The notes under the pieces were generated by a model that was not told the DNA's origin, did not search any database, and worked only from the letters and a program-made list of their open reading frames with translations. Made by a program: the position numbers and the translations under genes. Positions 52,316 through 63,559 of a stretch of DNA of 64,000 nt are shown one piece after another; the first letter of the stretch is position 1, and each line of letters starts with the position of its first letter. The stretch lies in contig CAUYUJ010019115.1 of NCBI GenBank assembly GCA_963575745.1, forward strand, positions 499,541 to 563,540, in the 5' to 3' direction. Source of the DNA: Prorocentrum cordatum. Lineage: Eukaryota > Sar > Dinophyceae > Prorocentrales > Prorocentraceae.

Positions 52316-53452
52316 CTAGTCCACGCCACGAAGCCTCTTCGCGGTCGTCTGGATGAGGTGCTGGAGCTTCGACTGGCCGAACGCGGCCGCCCGTGCATAG
52401 CCGCGGAAAGCATCTGGCGCGTCGGCGCACAATTGTCCGTGTCGCCACGCGTTATGGGTCCTAAACAAAGCGTGCGCGCCAACGGCACGGAGGGCAATTG
52501 CAGCCACCGTGGCCCCCTCACCCATGCGCTGTTCAGGGAGGGAGGACACGTGCGGGGCGATACCTAGAAAATCTGGCAAGCGAGATTCAGGCGGGGGCTG
52601 GCTGAGCCCGAGGAAGCGGCGGCACAGCGAATGTAACGAACTGCAAAACGCGTCGTGCTCGAGGGAGTCTTCTCCTCTTTGACAACCAAACAGGCATCCA
52701 GCAGTTCCCTGGAAGCGCCTTGTTGCGCACCAGCCGTTCCACGCTGAGCGTAGTTGACGCGCCTGCGCCCGAGGAGGGAGGAGAAGCGCAGAAAGAGCGA
52801 GAGAATGCGCCCAGGCGGCGGGGCGGTGACCTGGTAGCACGGAGGCTTGCCAGCGGTCGAACCTGCTGCCCACGTGCGTCGTCGAGGAATGCCTAGCAGC
52901 GGCGCAGAGGACTCGCGCGGCCCGGGCCTGCCAGTCCTTCTTCTCGTCCGCGGCGGGGCCGCTTGCAGTCAGCGAGGGGCCGCCCAGGCGCGCCGCCAGC
53001 TCCGCGGCGGTCAGCGCGGTGGAGGCCGCGCAAAGATGGAAGATGCAACAATCCTCCACGGAAGCCTGGCATCTCTCGACCCGGTGCTGGTTCTCTGGCA
53101 GCTCAGCCAATCGCCGCAATATCTGCGGGCCCGTGCTTGCGCTGCGAGGCCCCCGTGTTCCGCGTTCGCGAAGCGAGCCGCCCAGGCCCGGGCCGCCATG
53201 GCAGCGCTGGGCACGTCTGGCAAGGCACGCGGAAAATGGAGCGCCTGGAGGTCCTGAAGCGCGGTGGCCGTGATCCAGTCCTTTGGCCCCCTGCAGCAAA
53301 GAACACACCTTCTCCTCAATATCCGAAAATGCAACAAGCAGAGGGAGCAACTGCGCGACAAACTGCACTACAGAGCTGACGTAGACCTGGTACGCGAGCA
53401 TGGATTGAAGCAGACCGACTCCCAGCTTGCCCCACCGTTCCGCCCTGTCCAC
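52316..53452 (-). pseudogene. Post-RT C-terminal region of the 52.3-58.6 kb LINE
   Basis: This is the longest intact piece (378 codons, 53452 to the stop at 52318). It includes WNGWCATRRFQGTAGCLFGC and QRGEDSLEHDAFC, a C-x3-C-x8-H-x3-C motif at residues 253, 257, 266 and 270. The same type of motif closes the RT proteins at 59.1-59.9 kb (CVFGCAGCLDELTHH) and 36.4 kb. Later, VAAIALRAVGAHALFRTHNA and QHLIQTTAKRL complete the tail. In LINEs this zinc-like region is thought to help RNA or DNA binding. It is joined to the RT by a frame change near 53.5 kb. Confidence 0.65.
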
Positions 53453-53519
53453 AAACTTCTAAAAAGGTGCCGCCCACGAGGTCTCCGCCCGCACGGGCCC
53501 CGCGATGACGCCCAAGTAT

Positions 53520-54579
53520 TTAGCTTTCCCAGCAGTGGGGGGACCCGCCCCGCAGCGGCGCAGCTCGGGCCGCGCGTGCCCGAATCTCGTCCAGGTCATA
53601 AAAGGGGGGCAGCGGCACTGGCGCCGTCTTGTGCACGTTCAATTTGAGCCCGGAAATGCGCTCGTACTCCGTGAAGACGTCCTGCACCAGCCCCAAATGC
53701 TGCAGAAGCTCAGGGTCGACCATCGCTGTGTCGTCGGCGTATGCCCGAGAGCAAGCGGAGGGCGCGGCGCGCCCCAACTTCCCGAGGAGCGAATGTGACG
53801 CCACGGCGGATAGGAGCGGAAAAAGAGGACAGCCCTGGCGAATCCCTCGATCAAGCCTGAAGCCAGCGTGCCGCGAGCCGCCAAGTACCATGTGGCATTC
53901 GTTGCGGCTGTGCAGGAATGCGAAGAAATGGATCAACCTGGATGGCCAACGCAGCCGGCGGAAGACGGCGAACAACGTGCCGTGCTCGATAGAAGGGAAC
54001 GCAACCGCACAATAAAACAAAAAACAGAGCCCCTCCTTCGTCCGCCGAACGCGCGCAAGTCGCCATCGCTTCCTCCGCGTCCACAAGAGTGGCCAGCATG
54101 CTCCGGCCTGCAATGAAGCCCCGTTGGGTCCAAACGACCTTCGGCCCGACAACGGGCTCGACGAGGTGGCGCACCGCATTGGCCAGCAAGCGGTTGTCGG
54201 TGTTCGTCACCGACAGCGGCCGGGTGTTCTCGGACTCGTAGTACCCCTCCCCAGAGGGCAGCGTGCCCAGAGGCGCTTTGGGAAGGAGGAAAAGCAAACT
54301 GGAGTTCAGGTCTGCCCACTCGTCGGCCGCAGCGCTCGCGCCCTCGTCGGTCATCAGCGCGCGCCGAGTCGTGCAGGACATTCGAGGACGGCTGGAGACG
54401 CCGCCGCGGCGCCGAGAATCCAATGCCGTCCCTGGAGCAGAGTCGTTGGAATGCTGGATGGCGTGTCTGGTGGCGCCGGCGCAAGCGGGAGGAAGCGGCG
54501 GGCGCCTGCAGGGCGTCTGCCGCCGGCCCGTGCGCCTCGTCTTCCAGTAGCCAACCCTTGAGCAGCTGCTCGTCGACAC
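53520..54579 (-). pseudogene. Reverse transcriptase domain of the 52.3-58.6 kb LINE
   Basis: The finger part (54300-54050) gives FLLPKAPLGTL, TRPLSVTNTDNRLLANAVRH and TQRGFIAGRSML, matching RT blocks 1-2a. In a shifted frame, FLFYCAVAFPSIEH (about 54029-53988) is motif A: AFPSI is conserved but the position where the catalytic Asp is expected reads Tyr (TAT). GIRQGCPLFPLLSAV is motif B and AYADDTAMV (53744-53718) is motif C with both Asp residues. GLKLNVHKTAPVP follows as motif D/E. The loss of the motif A Asp and the frameshift make the enzyme inactive. Confidence 0.8.
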
Positions 54580-54889
54580 CCCTCGGAGCGAAGACCTGCG
54601 CCCAATGCCGGCGCGGCTCCTTGGCCATGGCCCCGGGCTCGGTGAGGACCTGCCCGCCTTGCGCCATCACTGCTGACAACTCCGCGGCGCTGCTGGGAGC
54701 GAGTCGTTGCAGGAGGCGAGTATTCTTCTGCCTTGCCTGCGCTGCCAGCAGCGGGTTGGGGCCGGTGAGGTCCCCGTGGGACCTGTTGAGCTCGTCCAGA
54801 GGGTGCTCCCGAGCAGGGGCGCTGGCGCGCTCCCTAGCCGCGCGCAAGCGCATGCGGGGGGAGATTGTTGCCGGTGTGGCAGGGGCTGT

Positions 54890-56030
54890 CAATCATCTCC
54901 GCCAAGCGCGGGTAGCGTTCCAAACGAGACGAGCGTGCCCCGGCCGGGCCTTGCTCCACCGCCCTCGCAAATTTCATCTTGACGCCGAGGCGGTCGTCCA
55001 GGTCTGTCGCGGCAGGTGGTCGGCCCGCGTCGGCGTCGAGCCGGAAAGCGACCTCCGTCATCGTGGCCTTGAACACCAGCAGCCTGCGAATAGGGGTGGC
55101 GCCTGGTGTCTCCGCGAGCATGGCGCGGTGCTCCATCGCCGCTCGCCTGGGGAAGTCCTCGTGGCGGAGAGCCCGCTCGGGTAGCGATCGCTCCTGCTGC
55201 GGAAGTCCCCGGGGCGACGGACGGGCCGCATGGTCGGCGCGACGCGCCGAGAGATCCGGCCGCCGCTCCAAAGCGGACGCGCGCGTCGAGCGGTCGAGCT
55301 GCCCCGCGGCGCGGGAATTCATGCATATTATGTCCGGCCAGGCGCGGGGCCATGCGGCGGCGTGCGTGTGTTCGCCCTGGGAGATCTCCAGGGGCCCGTG
55401 CCGGCGAGCAAGCACTTCGTGGACATGCGCCTCCTCGCTTGTGTCGCCCCTGCCACTCGGGCGCTGCGTAGCCAGCGCCATGCGATCCTCCGGCGACGTG
55501 GCGTAATGAAGTCCCCGCCCAACACTGTGAGGGCCCTATCCCGAGGAACAATCCGGCCAGAGTGGCGGTTGCGCACGTGCGCGCGCAAGGCAGGCAAGGT
55601 CGTCATAGAGTCCCAGTGCGGCCCGCCGACGCCGAAGAGGTCGGCCTCCGTCACTGCGGCCCCTGCCCGGGAGAACGCGGCGATCAGGTCGAGCGCCCCG
55701 CGTGGGCCGCGATCATTTTTTTGTGCTTGGGGGCCCAGCCTGCCCGCTTGACCTCCCGCTTGACCTCGGTCAACAATTTGAGGAAACAAACTTGTGCTGC
55801 GATGCCGACCCCCGCGTGGCAGGGGGGCGCGCCAACCGACCGCCGCGCAGTGGTTCTGGCAGGAGTGTGCCAAGTTCCGTTGCCAGCATTGGCCCCGTGG
55901 GTCTCGGTAAGCATGCGCGCGTCCGCCTGGCTCATCAACTCGTTGACGCAGTTGGCCCTCGCCTGGTGCCGCGCCAGATCTGAGGCAAAGCGCGCCTGGG
56001 CGTTCCAGCGAACGACAGAAATATCCAGCA
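54890..56030 (-). pseudogene. EEP-type endonuclease domain of the 52.3-58.6 kb LINE
   Basis: The domain opens with LDISVVRWNAQARFASDLAR (about 56025), then ADARMLTETHGANAGNG, where ETHG holds the metal-binding Glu. In another frame it continues with RGALDLIAAFSRAG and LTVLGGDFITPRRR, where GDF is kept but the Asn of GDFN is replaced. ARRADHAARPSPR (about 55258) stands where the SDH motif is expected. Two or more frameshifts separate these parts. The domain would nick target DNA in a working element. Confidence 0.7.
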
Positions 56031-58614
56031 TGAAGTGGCCATCGCGCCGAGCTCCGGCAGGCGGCGTCGACCTCGGGGCAGAGCGAGCAGGCGGGCGAAT
56101 GACATCGTGAGGTGGGGCCCCGAGAGCTCCGCGAAGAATCCGCCGGGGTGTCGACCGAAGCGTCGTGGCGGGGGCGATCGGGGAGCAAGTCGCTATCATA
56201 GTAAAACAGAAGAGGAATGCGAGGGGGAACGCGGTCGTTGAATTCAATGCCGTAGGTGGGGGGGCCCCCCAGCGAGAGGCGGCCCTCGCGGCGCGGCCCC
56301 AACTGGGCGGGGCAGAGACGCAGAACGACCTCGACGAACCAGAAGGCCCGCCTCAAAGCGCTGATGCAATAAAATCCTGGCTTCTGCCCCGAGCCAGCCA
56401 GATGCTTGGCGCCCCGGCGGCGCCCGCTGGCGTCGCGGCGGGCTGCGGTCGGCCGTTTCCTGAGCCCTGGCCCGGGGGGGGGGCCTGCAGCGCGTGGTCG
56501 TTCAACGCTTCGATGGCCGCCTTTTCGATTCCCGCCTGCGCCGTCTGGCCGTGCAGAGCCGCGTGAACGCGACGAACGTCTTCGGGTCCAGAATGGTGCG
56601 CGAAGACGACCTGGAGGAGCAGGGGGGTCACGAGAGGAGAGGTGGTAGAACGCCCCGGCCCTCAGCGTGGTGTCCGCGACGTAGTCCTGGGCGCTGTGGT
56701 GCGGGCGGGTCCTCGTCTTGGTCGCCGCCGGCGCGCTCGGGGCCATCGACGGCGCGGCTGCCGCGCGGCCTCCGTGCTGCGACGGCGCCCACTTCAACTT
56801 AGCGGCTGCCGTTCCTGGGTCGATCAGCGCCCGCCCGTCGAGGGCCTCTGCCCGGACCTCCGACGAGGCCTCAGGGTGGGCCGGCGCGCGGGTGTCCGAC
56901 GGCGCCGCCATCTGGGAACAGAGCGGCCAGACACGGTGCAGGACCGCAGGGCCGTTGACCTCCAGGAGCATCGCGTTAGCGAGGGGACGGGGAACGTCGT
57001 CTCGGGGGAGGTGATGCGACGTAAGTGGGGCAATTGAGGAAAATGGTCAACTGGAAGCGGAGCGGGGAAGATGGGGTCGAGGGTGGTGCGTGGAAGGTCC
57101 CAGGTACTCGCCCGGCTCCGCTGCGGGGGGCGGCGAACGATCTGGCCCAGCGTCGGGCCCCGGATAATGGCGTAGAACCTGGGCAAGTCCTTGGCGAGCA
57201 TGTCGACCGTCGCGACCGTGGCCGCCGCGATCTGCGCCAACGACAATACGTGCTCCAAAATCTTCGGAATCGACTGGGAACCGATGAAAGGCGGCTTGAA
57301 AACGGCCAGTCCCATGCGAAGATGCCGCGGGCAGTTGCGGCCAGGGTGGGTGGATTCGAAAGGGCGCGGCGCAATGCGCGGGCTCTTGACTAGAGCGGCC
57401 CATCTGTCGCTCATAATCGGAGACCGCCGCAAATCCATGATGTTCTCAAGGGGGGGCCATGCCCCAGTGCAGCTGGAGGGGCACCGGAAGACGCGCGCTA
57501 GGCGGGGGGCCCCGGGGCCCAGCATTCCGCAGTAAGGCGGAAAGAGATCTTGCCAGAGCGTTGCGGCTCGCCGGAGCCCGCGCCGTGGCCGCCTGCCCCA
57601 GGAGCCGCTCCCAAACCTTGGGTTCGCTCTTCTCCGCGAAGCTCGCGACCTCTCGGGGCTCCTCCACGCGGTGGGGCGCATCGAGGCTGAGGATGTTGGA
57701 CCGCTGGGTCAAAAGGAAGTTGTCGGCGGCCTCCCTGTGGGCGTGCAGCGTTTCGACGGCCGCCGGGCCAAGCTCCTTCCATGGGGGGGGGGCTTGGAAG
57801 CGTTCGCCACTCGCCGCGCTAGAAGACTTTTGGGAAGGTCGGTCTCGCACTTGACGGCATCTCTGGAAATCTTCGCGATCGCGCCACGAGCGTGCTGTGC
57901 ATCGGCGCTGGCCCACGTCCTCTTCTCAGCCAGATTGCACGGGGATCGCGAGCTGCGCAAACGACTGGCGATGAGCTGTGCCGACAGGTCGGGGCCCTCG
58001 TAGAAAGCGAAGGTGGTGCCCTGTCTCCCTCAAGATGGCGGCGGGCCGGGCCCAGTTTGAGGGCATCTCGAAGGGCGTCGAGGCCTCCGTGGTCATGGTG
58101 TCGTGCGCCGCCTGAACGATTCTGAAATGGGTCAGGACGTCGTCCTCCAGTCAATCCCTGAGGAGCTGGCCCTCGACGGAGGGGATCGACGTGGGCGGGG
58201 TCGAAGAGGTGGGCGAGGAGGTGGGCGTGGCTGGCGCCGCCTCAGCAGCCGCTGCCGTCCTCTGGATGTCGTCGTCGAGAACCTCGATGGCGTCCAGGTG
58301 GTCCATCTCGGCGGCAATGTCTGCGTTCATCTGCAGTTCCGCCGCGCCCTGCGTGACCCTGATGCCGTCGGCTTCAAAATTCATGTTGGCGTTCGCATCG
58401 GCATCGGCGCAGGCGTCGGGCGCGCCAGGCATCTGGGCAGCCACCCAGGGGCCGCGGCGTGCGCGGCGCGGAGTGCGACCCCAGGAAGTCCGTGGGCGCC
58501 CACGCCTCCGGCCAAGCACATAGAGCATCGCCCAGCCATCGCGGGCAAAAGTGTGGCCGAGAACGAATGAACGACCCCCCGCCCTGGGCAGGGCACCTGG
58601 TCGAGGAATCTGCC
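56031..58614 (-). pseudogene. ORF1-like or unassigned 5' region of the 52.3-58.6 kb LINE
   Basis: Coding-quality minus frames follow one another: ADADANANMNFEADGIRVTQ and AADIAAEMDHLD-like sequence (58390-58280); QRSNILSLDAPHRVEEPREV (57720-57640); PFIGSQSIPKILEHVLSLAQ and IAAATVATVDMLAKDLPRFY (57290-57170); ALIDPGTAAAKLKWAP (56830); and EDVRRVHAALHGQTAQAG (56580). None has a domain I can name. Position between the presumed leader and EEP suggests ORF1 or the N-terminus of a single large ORF. All are interrupted by frame changes. Confidence 0.4.
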
Positions 58615-58642
58615 TTGAGACACTTGGGCCACCTTGAACCGG
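58615..58642 (-). other. Possible degenerate spliced-leader repeats
   Basis: On the minus strand GGTTCAAG, GTGGCCCAAG and TGTCTCAAG follow one another. Each resembles the TTGGCTCAAG end of DinoSL. The best single alignment (58642-58623) matches about 13 of 21 positions, so sequence alone is weak. Position, between a microsatellite and a LINE start, is the same as for the three good relics. Confidence 0.3.
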
Positions 58643-58687
<45 letters not shown>

Positions 58688-58790
58688 TATATATCTATGT
58701 ATGCATGCATGCATATATGTAAGCATGCGTGCGTGCGTGCACGCATGTATGTATGTACGTACGTACTCGAATATGCATGTATGAGACGTA
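58643..58790. repeat. (TA)n and TATG/GCATG microsatellite between two LINEs
   Basis: TA repeats at 58644-58690 are followed by GCATGCATGCATATATG, then GCGTGCGTGC and TATGTATGTACGTACGTAC up to about 58770. The same words (TATG, GCATG, ACGT) resume at 63595 beyond the LINE. Confidence 0.95.
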
Positions 58791-58869
58791 GGAACTAGGC
58801 GCGAGCAGCTCACAACATCTAGGTGGTCCTCGTTGGCATGGCTGAAGTGGTCGTAGCCTGGAGCCAAGC

Positions 58870-59912
58870 AACGCAACCTTCAACAAATGAAGCCGGACCG
58901 TCGCGCTGAGCGCGAGGGTCGGGTCAAGATGGCGAACGGCGTGGCATGCCAGGACAGCCGTTGCCCGCTGGTGCGCGTTGGTGTGGGTAGGCGCCGAGAG
59001 AAGAAACCGGAGTGGGAGACTTGGTCGGGCGTCAGCCGTGCGTTGAGCTGCACGTCCGGGGTCTGGCATGCCACCGGCCAGCGCCATCGTCCAAAGGGGC
59101 GCGCAGAGTCAATGATGCGTGAGCTCGTCCAGACACCCCGCGCACCCGAAAACGCATGGCGATGTGACATCAAGGTGGAGGCGCGAACTACTTGTCCACG
59201 CATTGGCCCAAGTCTTCAGGATCGCTGTTGACCACGCTGGGGAAGAGTGACTACATGTGGAGACGCGCGCCATATGCATCAAATATTCCTCTCGGTACGC
59301 TTGGCCACGCAGTGTGAGAATGACGTGCAATAGGGGCTGGAATAAAATCTGATAACGATGCCGACCGAATCTTCTCTGCGATAAAGCGTTGTACCTACGC
59401 CTTCGGGCGGCCAGCTGGCTCGGCCAGGCGGCGTCGGTCCCGCAGTATGCGGCGAGCTTCGGCAACAATTGGTGGTGAGATGCTGCCCGATACGCTGTGA
59501 TTGGGGAGCCCTTCTGAGGCATCGTGCAAGATCAAAGCAACGGGGGCAGAGCCCCAATGGCGAGGGGGTGCTACTCCAGCCGCAACGTCGACTGCAGAGA
59601 AATGCTCCGCAGCTGCAGCGCGAAGAAATAAATCTAAATTTGCCTGCCAAGATGTGATCGCTGTTGAAGAAGCCCAGACCAACCGAGAGATAAGGTCGAC
59701 CAACATGCTATCGTTTGACACCGAACCCCAGATATGCAGACTGAACATGTCCTTGCGAGAGAGAGAATGCGGGGGAATGTGACGAAGGCGATGTAGGGCA
59801 TGAAGCTCTCGGCGCAGGAGACTCTTGGGAGAGAGGGCAAATTGGCCAACGTATCCCAAGGTAGGAGGAGCATGGATGTTGTGAAGAAAGGGCGCTGGAG
59901 TAGGAGGGGCAC
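58870..59912 (-). pseudogene. Post-RT C-terminal region of the 58.8-63.6 kb LINE
   Basis: LGYVGQFALSPKSLLRRELH-like sequence (about 59860) opens the region. SPPIVAEARRILRDRRRL follows, and in another frame AILKTWANAWTSSSRLHLDV then SPCVFGCAGCLDELTHH (about 59200-59110), a C-x3-C...H-H zinc-like motif matching that of the 52.3-58.6 kb element. A shifted frame (59203-58880) completes the tail. It is comparable in order with the other EEP-type LINE here, so the two belong to related families. Confidence 0.65.
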
Positions 59913-60199
59913 CTGTGGCGGCAGTCGTGGCGACGCGGGAGTGGCGCTTCTTTGCGTGCGCGCGCCGCGTGAGGTTGCCGACGGCGGCCCCCGGATGAAC
60001 GCCGAGATGCTTTGTGCCCGGCGCGATTTGGATGTCGATCCAGTCGGGGATGCGCTCTGATATCCAAATGCGGGTCGCCGTAGCTAGGTCGCCGGGCCAA
60101 GGGCGCGCCGGCTACGGGCGACGCCGGCAGAACTTGAGGGCGAGTCCTGCCGGGAGTTTGGCCAATTCGAAGATGCTTGCCATAGTGGGGAACATCCAA

Positions 60200-61086
60200 A
60201 GATGAAATGGCAGTGCCAACGTCGTCAGCGCAGGCTCGCGCGATACCCTGGCCTGCCGAGAGGCGAGGGGATGGCGTGCTCAGACCAATTCAATAAGGGG
60301 TCGAAGGCAAGCGCGAAGCAGCAGCTGGCCAGAGGACACCCCTGAACGACTCAACGCAAAATTAGAAACAAGTTCCTGATCTTGGTACTGGAACGTCCGA
60401 CTGCGACAACAGACGCGTGCATGACGCGGATGACGTTGATCGAGCCGCGCGGCAGCCGGCTGGCCGAAGCAACGATGAACGGCCGCTGGTGAATCATGGA
60501 GGGAAACGCGCGCCCATAATCTGCGAAGAGAAGGTGTGGGCAACTAAGTGTCGGCTGCGAAACGCATGCCCTACCATGGGTATAAAGATCCACGATGTTG
60601 TTCGCAAAATTGCGTCCAGAGACGCATCGATTTTGTCGGCGGGGGAGTTTTCTCCGCGACCGCGTGCGTGGTGGATGAGTGGGCGGATCCGCTGATGATC
60701 TTGACGTCTGAGTTCTTGAGCCCGATCGGTCGAGTGGACGTGGGCCCCCGAACAGAGGCGCGGTCGTCGTCTTCCTCGGAGCCCTTCGGGGTGAATGTGG
60801 TGAAGGTGTCGTTGAAAACTAGCGGGGGGCGTGGGCCGGGAGACATCCCAGCGCCCGCTTGATGGGGAAGTGTCCATGCGCGAGGTCCAGCGCGCAGCCA
60901 ATCACAATCGGGAGTGCCATCCTGGTGCCGCATGCCGGACATGTCGAAGAAATCTGCAAATGTCCGTTGAAGGCGGCGGGCCGCGGTAATCGTTCGCGGA
61001 GTAATCGGGGGGGAAGCGCGAAGCAACCAAGCGAACAATATCTGTGTTGATGGGGGTCGCTGTAGAAAATGCCAGCCCCCATGCAT
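60200..61086 (-). pseudogene. Reverse transcriptase domain of the 58.8-63.6 kb LINE
   Basis: Fingers: RPPLVFNDTFTTFTPKG and TSTRPIGLKNSDVKIISG (60840-60690). Motif A: LLFADYGRAFPSMIHQ, with its Asp at 60521-60519. In the next frame SGVSSGQLLLRACLRPLIEL is the motif B region, and in a third frame ARACADDVGTAISSLD (DD at 60226-60221) is motif C. Three frames within 400 bp show decay, but the catalytic aspartates of A and C are present. The stretch from 61600 to 61086 is the EEP-RT linker (minus frames such as WSPLGKQRHIAAIRCGDKNI). Confidence 0.75.
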
Positions 61087-61599
61087 GCGTGAGCGTCTTC
61101 ATCTGGCCGCCCTCCTCCTCGATGTTCTTGTCGCCGCAGCGGATGGCGGCGATGTGGCGCTGCTTGCCGAGAGGCGACCAGATCTCTCGGGGCCCGTCGA
61201 AGAGTGGCGCGTCTGCGACGACTCGCCCGCGACGGGGTAGAAGGCGCATGTGGTTCGCGAGGTCGCCGCTCCAAAGCTGCGAGTCTGACGTCGGCGCGCA
61301 GGGGGGCGAATGCGGAGGGGTCGCGCAAGATGGCCAGGCCGCTCTCGACGCCGAGGCTTTGCGGGGCAAGCTCCGAGCCTGATGGCAGGGTGAACGCAAG
61401 GCTGGCGTCGTTGTGCCAGACAGCCCGGGCGACCGAAGAGCGCGCGGAGGCGCGGGCGTCGGGCCCCGCGCCAGGTGACGCGAGTAGCTTGTTTCTGGTG
61501 GCCCGCGCTGCAGCTCGGATCGGGCGATTGAACTCCGCCGGGCGCAATGGCGCCGAGAAGTAATCGAAGTCAGTGGCATCCAAAAACAATGCAATATTC

Positions 61600-62506
61600 T
61601 CAGAAAACGAAGGATGATCAACAACGCGCCGTATAATAAGTCGAATATGCCGTGGAAGATGGGGGCGATAGGTGAAAGGGGAAGGCGACGGGTGCATGAT
61701 CGCTGATCCCCAGTTGGTGGCAGAAGCAAGGATCGCGCGGCAACTTCCCGTGTAGTCCCGGCTGTGGGACAAGCCGCGCGGGCGAAGCAACGTAGAGCCG
61801 ATCCAACCAGCCAGTGGAAGATGTAGTAGAGTTTGAAGTGCGCGCCGAAAGGTTGGCTTATCTCCGTGAACTGGTCCGGCATGCTCTGCTGGGCTGCCTG
61901 GTGAGGACTCGCCGCGGGGGGGCTGTGATGAGAGAGTGTGGATGAACTGGGGTCCGAGAAGGGTCGTCGGAAACCGCCGGGGGCGAGAACGTTGAAGTCA
62001 CCGGAAAGTATCGCAAAGTTGTTGCGCGGATCAGCCTGGGCGGCAGCCGCGTCGCGGCCCACCGTCGCCGAGACGCGCTGGGCGTCCGCGGATGTCAGAC
62101 CGAACTTATGGGTGTTCCAGTGCGCCCGCGTGCAGTCGCGAGTGGAAGCGCAAACGCGTAGAATGCGCCCGGGGGCCGGGAAGGAAGAGGCAAAGACGGC
62201 GTCGGAGCCAGGAGGGGGGGCCGGAACGAGCGTTGCGACAGAACCTTCGTCCTCCTTGTAGCTGGCCGCGCCGCTGAGCGTGAACGAATGGAATTTCTTG
62301 TAGTGGCAGAGGAGATGAAACAAGTGAGTGAGAAACCTTTCCAGGAGCGCCGTGTGCTTTTTGGGGGGCGACAAAGTGCTGAATGCGGTCAGGGGAACGA
62401 GGGCGGTCTTGGAGAATGCGCGCTTTCGCAAGACGACGGCGGGGGAGATGGTGATAAAGAGCGCGAGCATTCCAGGGGGCCAAGCCGACCAAAGCAGGTG
62501 AAAACT
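61600..62506 (-). pseudogene. EEP-type endonuclease domain of the 58.8-63.6 kb LINE
   Basis: It opens in one frame with LAPWNARALYHHLPRRRLAK (about 62470), a typical 'WNARAL' EEP start. After a frameshift it continues as RILRVCASTRDCTRAHWNTH, KFGLTSADAQRV and NNFAILSGDFNVLAPGGF, where the GDFN Asp lies at 61999-61997. Another frame gives DRLYVASPARLV and QLGISDHAPVAF (SDH at 61704-61696). Both catalytic motifs are intact, unlike the EEP relics at 29 and 55 kb. It would create the nick that primes reverse transcription. Confidence 0.8.
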
Positions 62507-62526
62507 TCCATGGGGACGCAACCCTG

Positions 62527-63467
62527 CTACCCAGACCACGTGACCTGCTGCGCGGGTCGGCGGGCTGGGCTCTCAAACTCGGGCTGAACGGTCTCGCGCG
62601 CATTTTGTGCAGCATCGAGTTGAAGTGCATTCCGCTGCGCGTTGGACGGGTTGTCGTCGTTGCGTGGCTCCAGCATCGCCAAAGGGACGCTGTCGAACTT
62701 GATGAGGCCGTCAACCTTGTTCCAAGCGGAATGCTTGTTAGGGTACGCGTGCTGGAGAGCTTGGAAAAGACGCTTGCAATCGCGCTCGCGTTTCTGCTGA
62801 CAGGGGTTCTTGTCGAAGTCGATGTAGACCGTCGACAGCGTGGCTCCAGATATAGTCTTGTAGTTGGGGGAAGGCCTACATTCGCTGGCGTTGTTTTTGA
62901 GTATCCCGCGAGCCTTCCGAGCCGGATTCTCCGCGAGTCCGGCATTGCCCTTGAACTGTGCTGTAAAACGCTTCCCGACCTCAGGACCAAGGAGAACAGC
63001 CCTATCACCAGAACTGCAGTCGGCATCATGAGGCCAAGAATGGATGGCTGTGTTGATTTCGGTCTTGGACGTTGGCTCTGGGACGTTGAGGCGCAAGCTC
63101 GTGCTGTCCACCTGCCGGTTGTATTCCGAGAGGTCGAAGGTGTCCTTGATGGGGGCGGTGGCCTGCGCGAGGACGACGACACGTTGCAGGGCTTCGACGA
63201 CCCCCGCTGCTCCTGAGCCCAGCGCGCATCAACAAGATCGCGTTCCACGCCATGGAAACGACGCTCGCACTTCACCTCCGTCGCCTTGACCAGCTTAACA
63301 ATGGCGGCCATGCACTTGTCGGCGAATTCTTTGACAGAGGCATCCGCGTGGCCCAACACTTCCTACCAGAAAACCTCGGACGGGTCGTCCGTGCCGTCCT
63401 CGAAGTCAGCGTCGTCAACCGTGACGGAACCGGCAGAGCGACCGCGCTTGGGACGACCGGTGGCCAT
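62527..63467 (-). pseudogene. ORF1 of the 58.8-63.6 kb LINE
   Basis: The frame starts at ATG 63467 (MATGRPKRGRSAGSVTVDDA...DPSEVFW) and is broken by a TAG after residue 34. The same frame resumes with LGHADASVKEFADKCMAAIV and a Lys/Glu-rich helical stretch. After a frameshift near 63.2 kb it continues as APIKDTFDLSEYNRQVDSTS to GKRFTAQFKGNAGLAEN, STVYIDFDKNPCQQKRERDC and KRLFQALQHAYP, ending at 62527. A basic start, a helical part and a folded C-terminal part fit LINE ORF1, an RNA-binding chaperone of the element. I see no zinc knuckle. Confidence 0.65.
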
Positions 63468-63559
63468 CGCGACAAAGCGCCCGAAATCGAATATGTAATT
63501 GTATCTTGGCTCGTGGCGGAATCAACCACGCGAGGGGAAGCAGATCGCTCTTGATCGCT

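Larger units (their letters stand above)
52316..58642 (-). mobile_element. LINE with EEP, YADD-type RT and CxxxC...HxxxC terminus (decayed)
   Basis: On the minus strand: a weak SL-like start (58642-58615), about 2.4 kb of ORF1-like or unknown sequence, an EEP domain (56030 to about 54900), an RT (about 54580-53520) and a post-RT region ending in a stop at 52318. Domain order is that of an EEP-type LINE without RNase H. Frame shifts are frequent. The 5' edge abuts a (TA)n run (58644-58690) and the 3' edge a G/A-rich tract. A separate LINE lies head-to-tail upstream at 58.8-63.6 kb. Confidence 0.8.

Noticed and set aside
55328-56971. 547-codon minus frame as an intact gene
   Set aside because: EEP motifs switch between this frame and others, so it is a mosaic of true and shadow frames of a broken LINE.
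58916-58937. Minus-strand CCGTTCGCCATCTTGACCC as a spliced-leader relic
   Set aside because: It lies within the coding tail of the LINE, not at an element start, and matches only with gaps; AAGATGGC words are common here.
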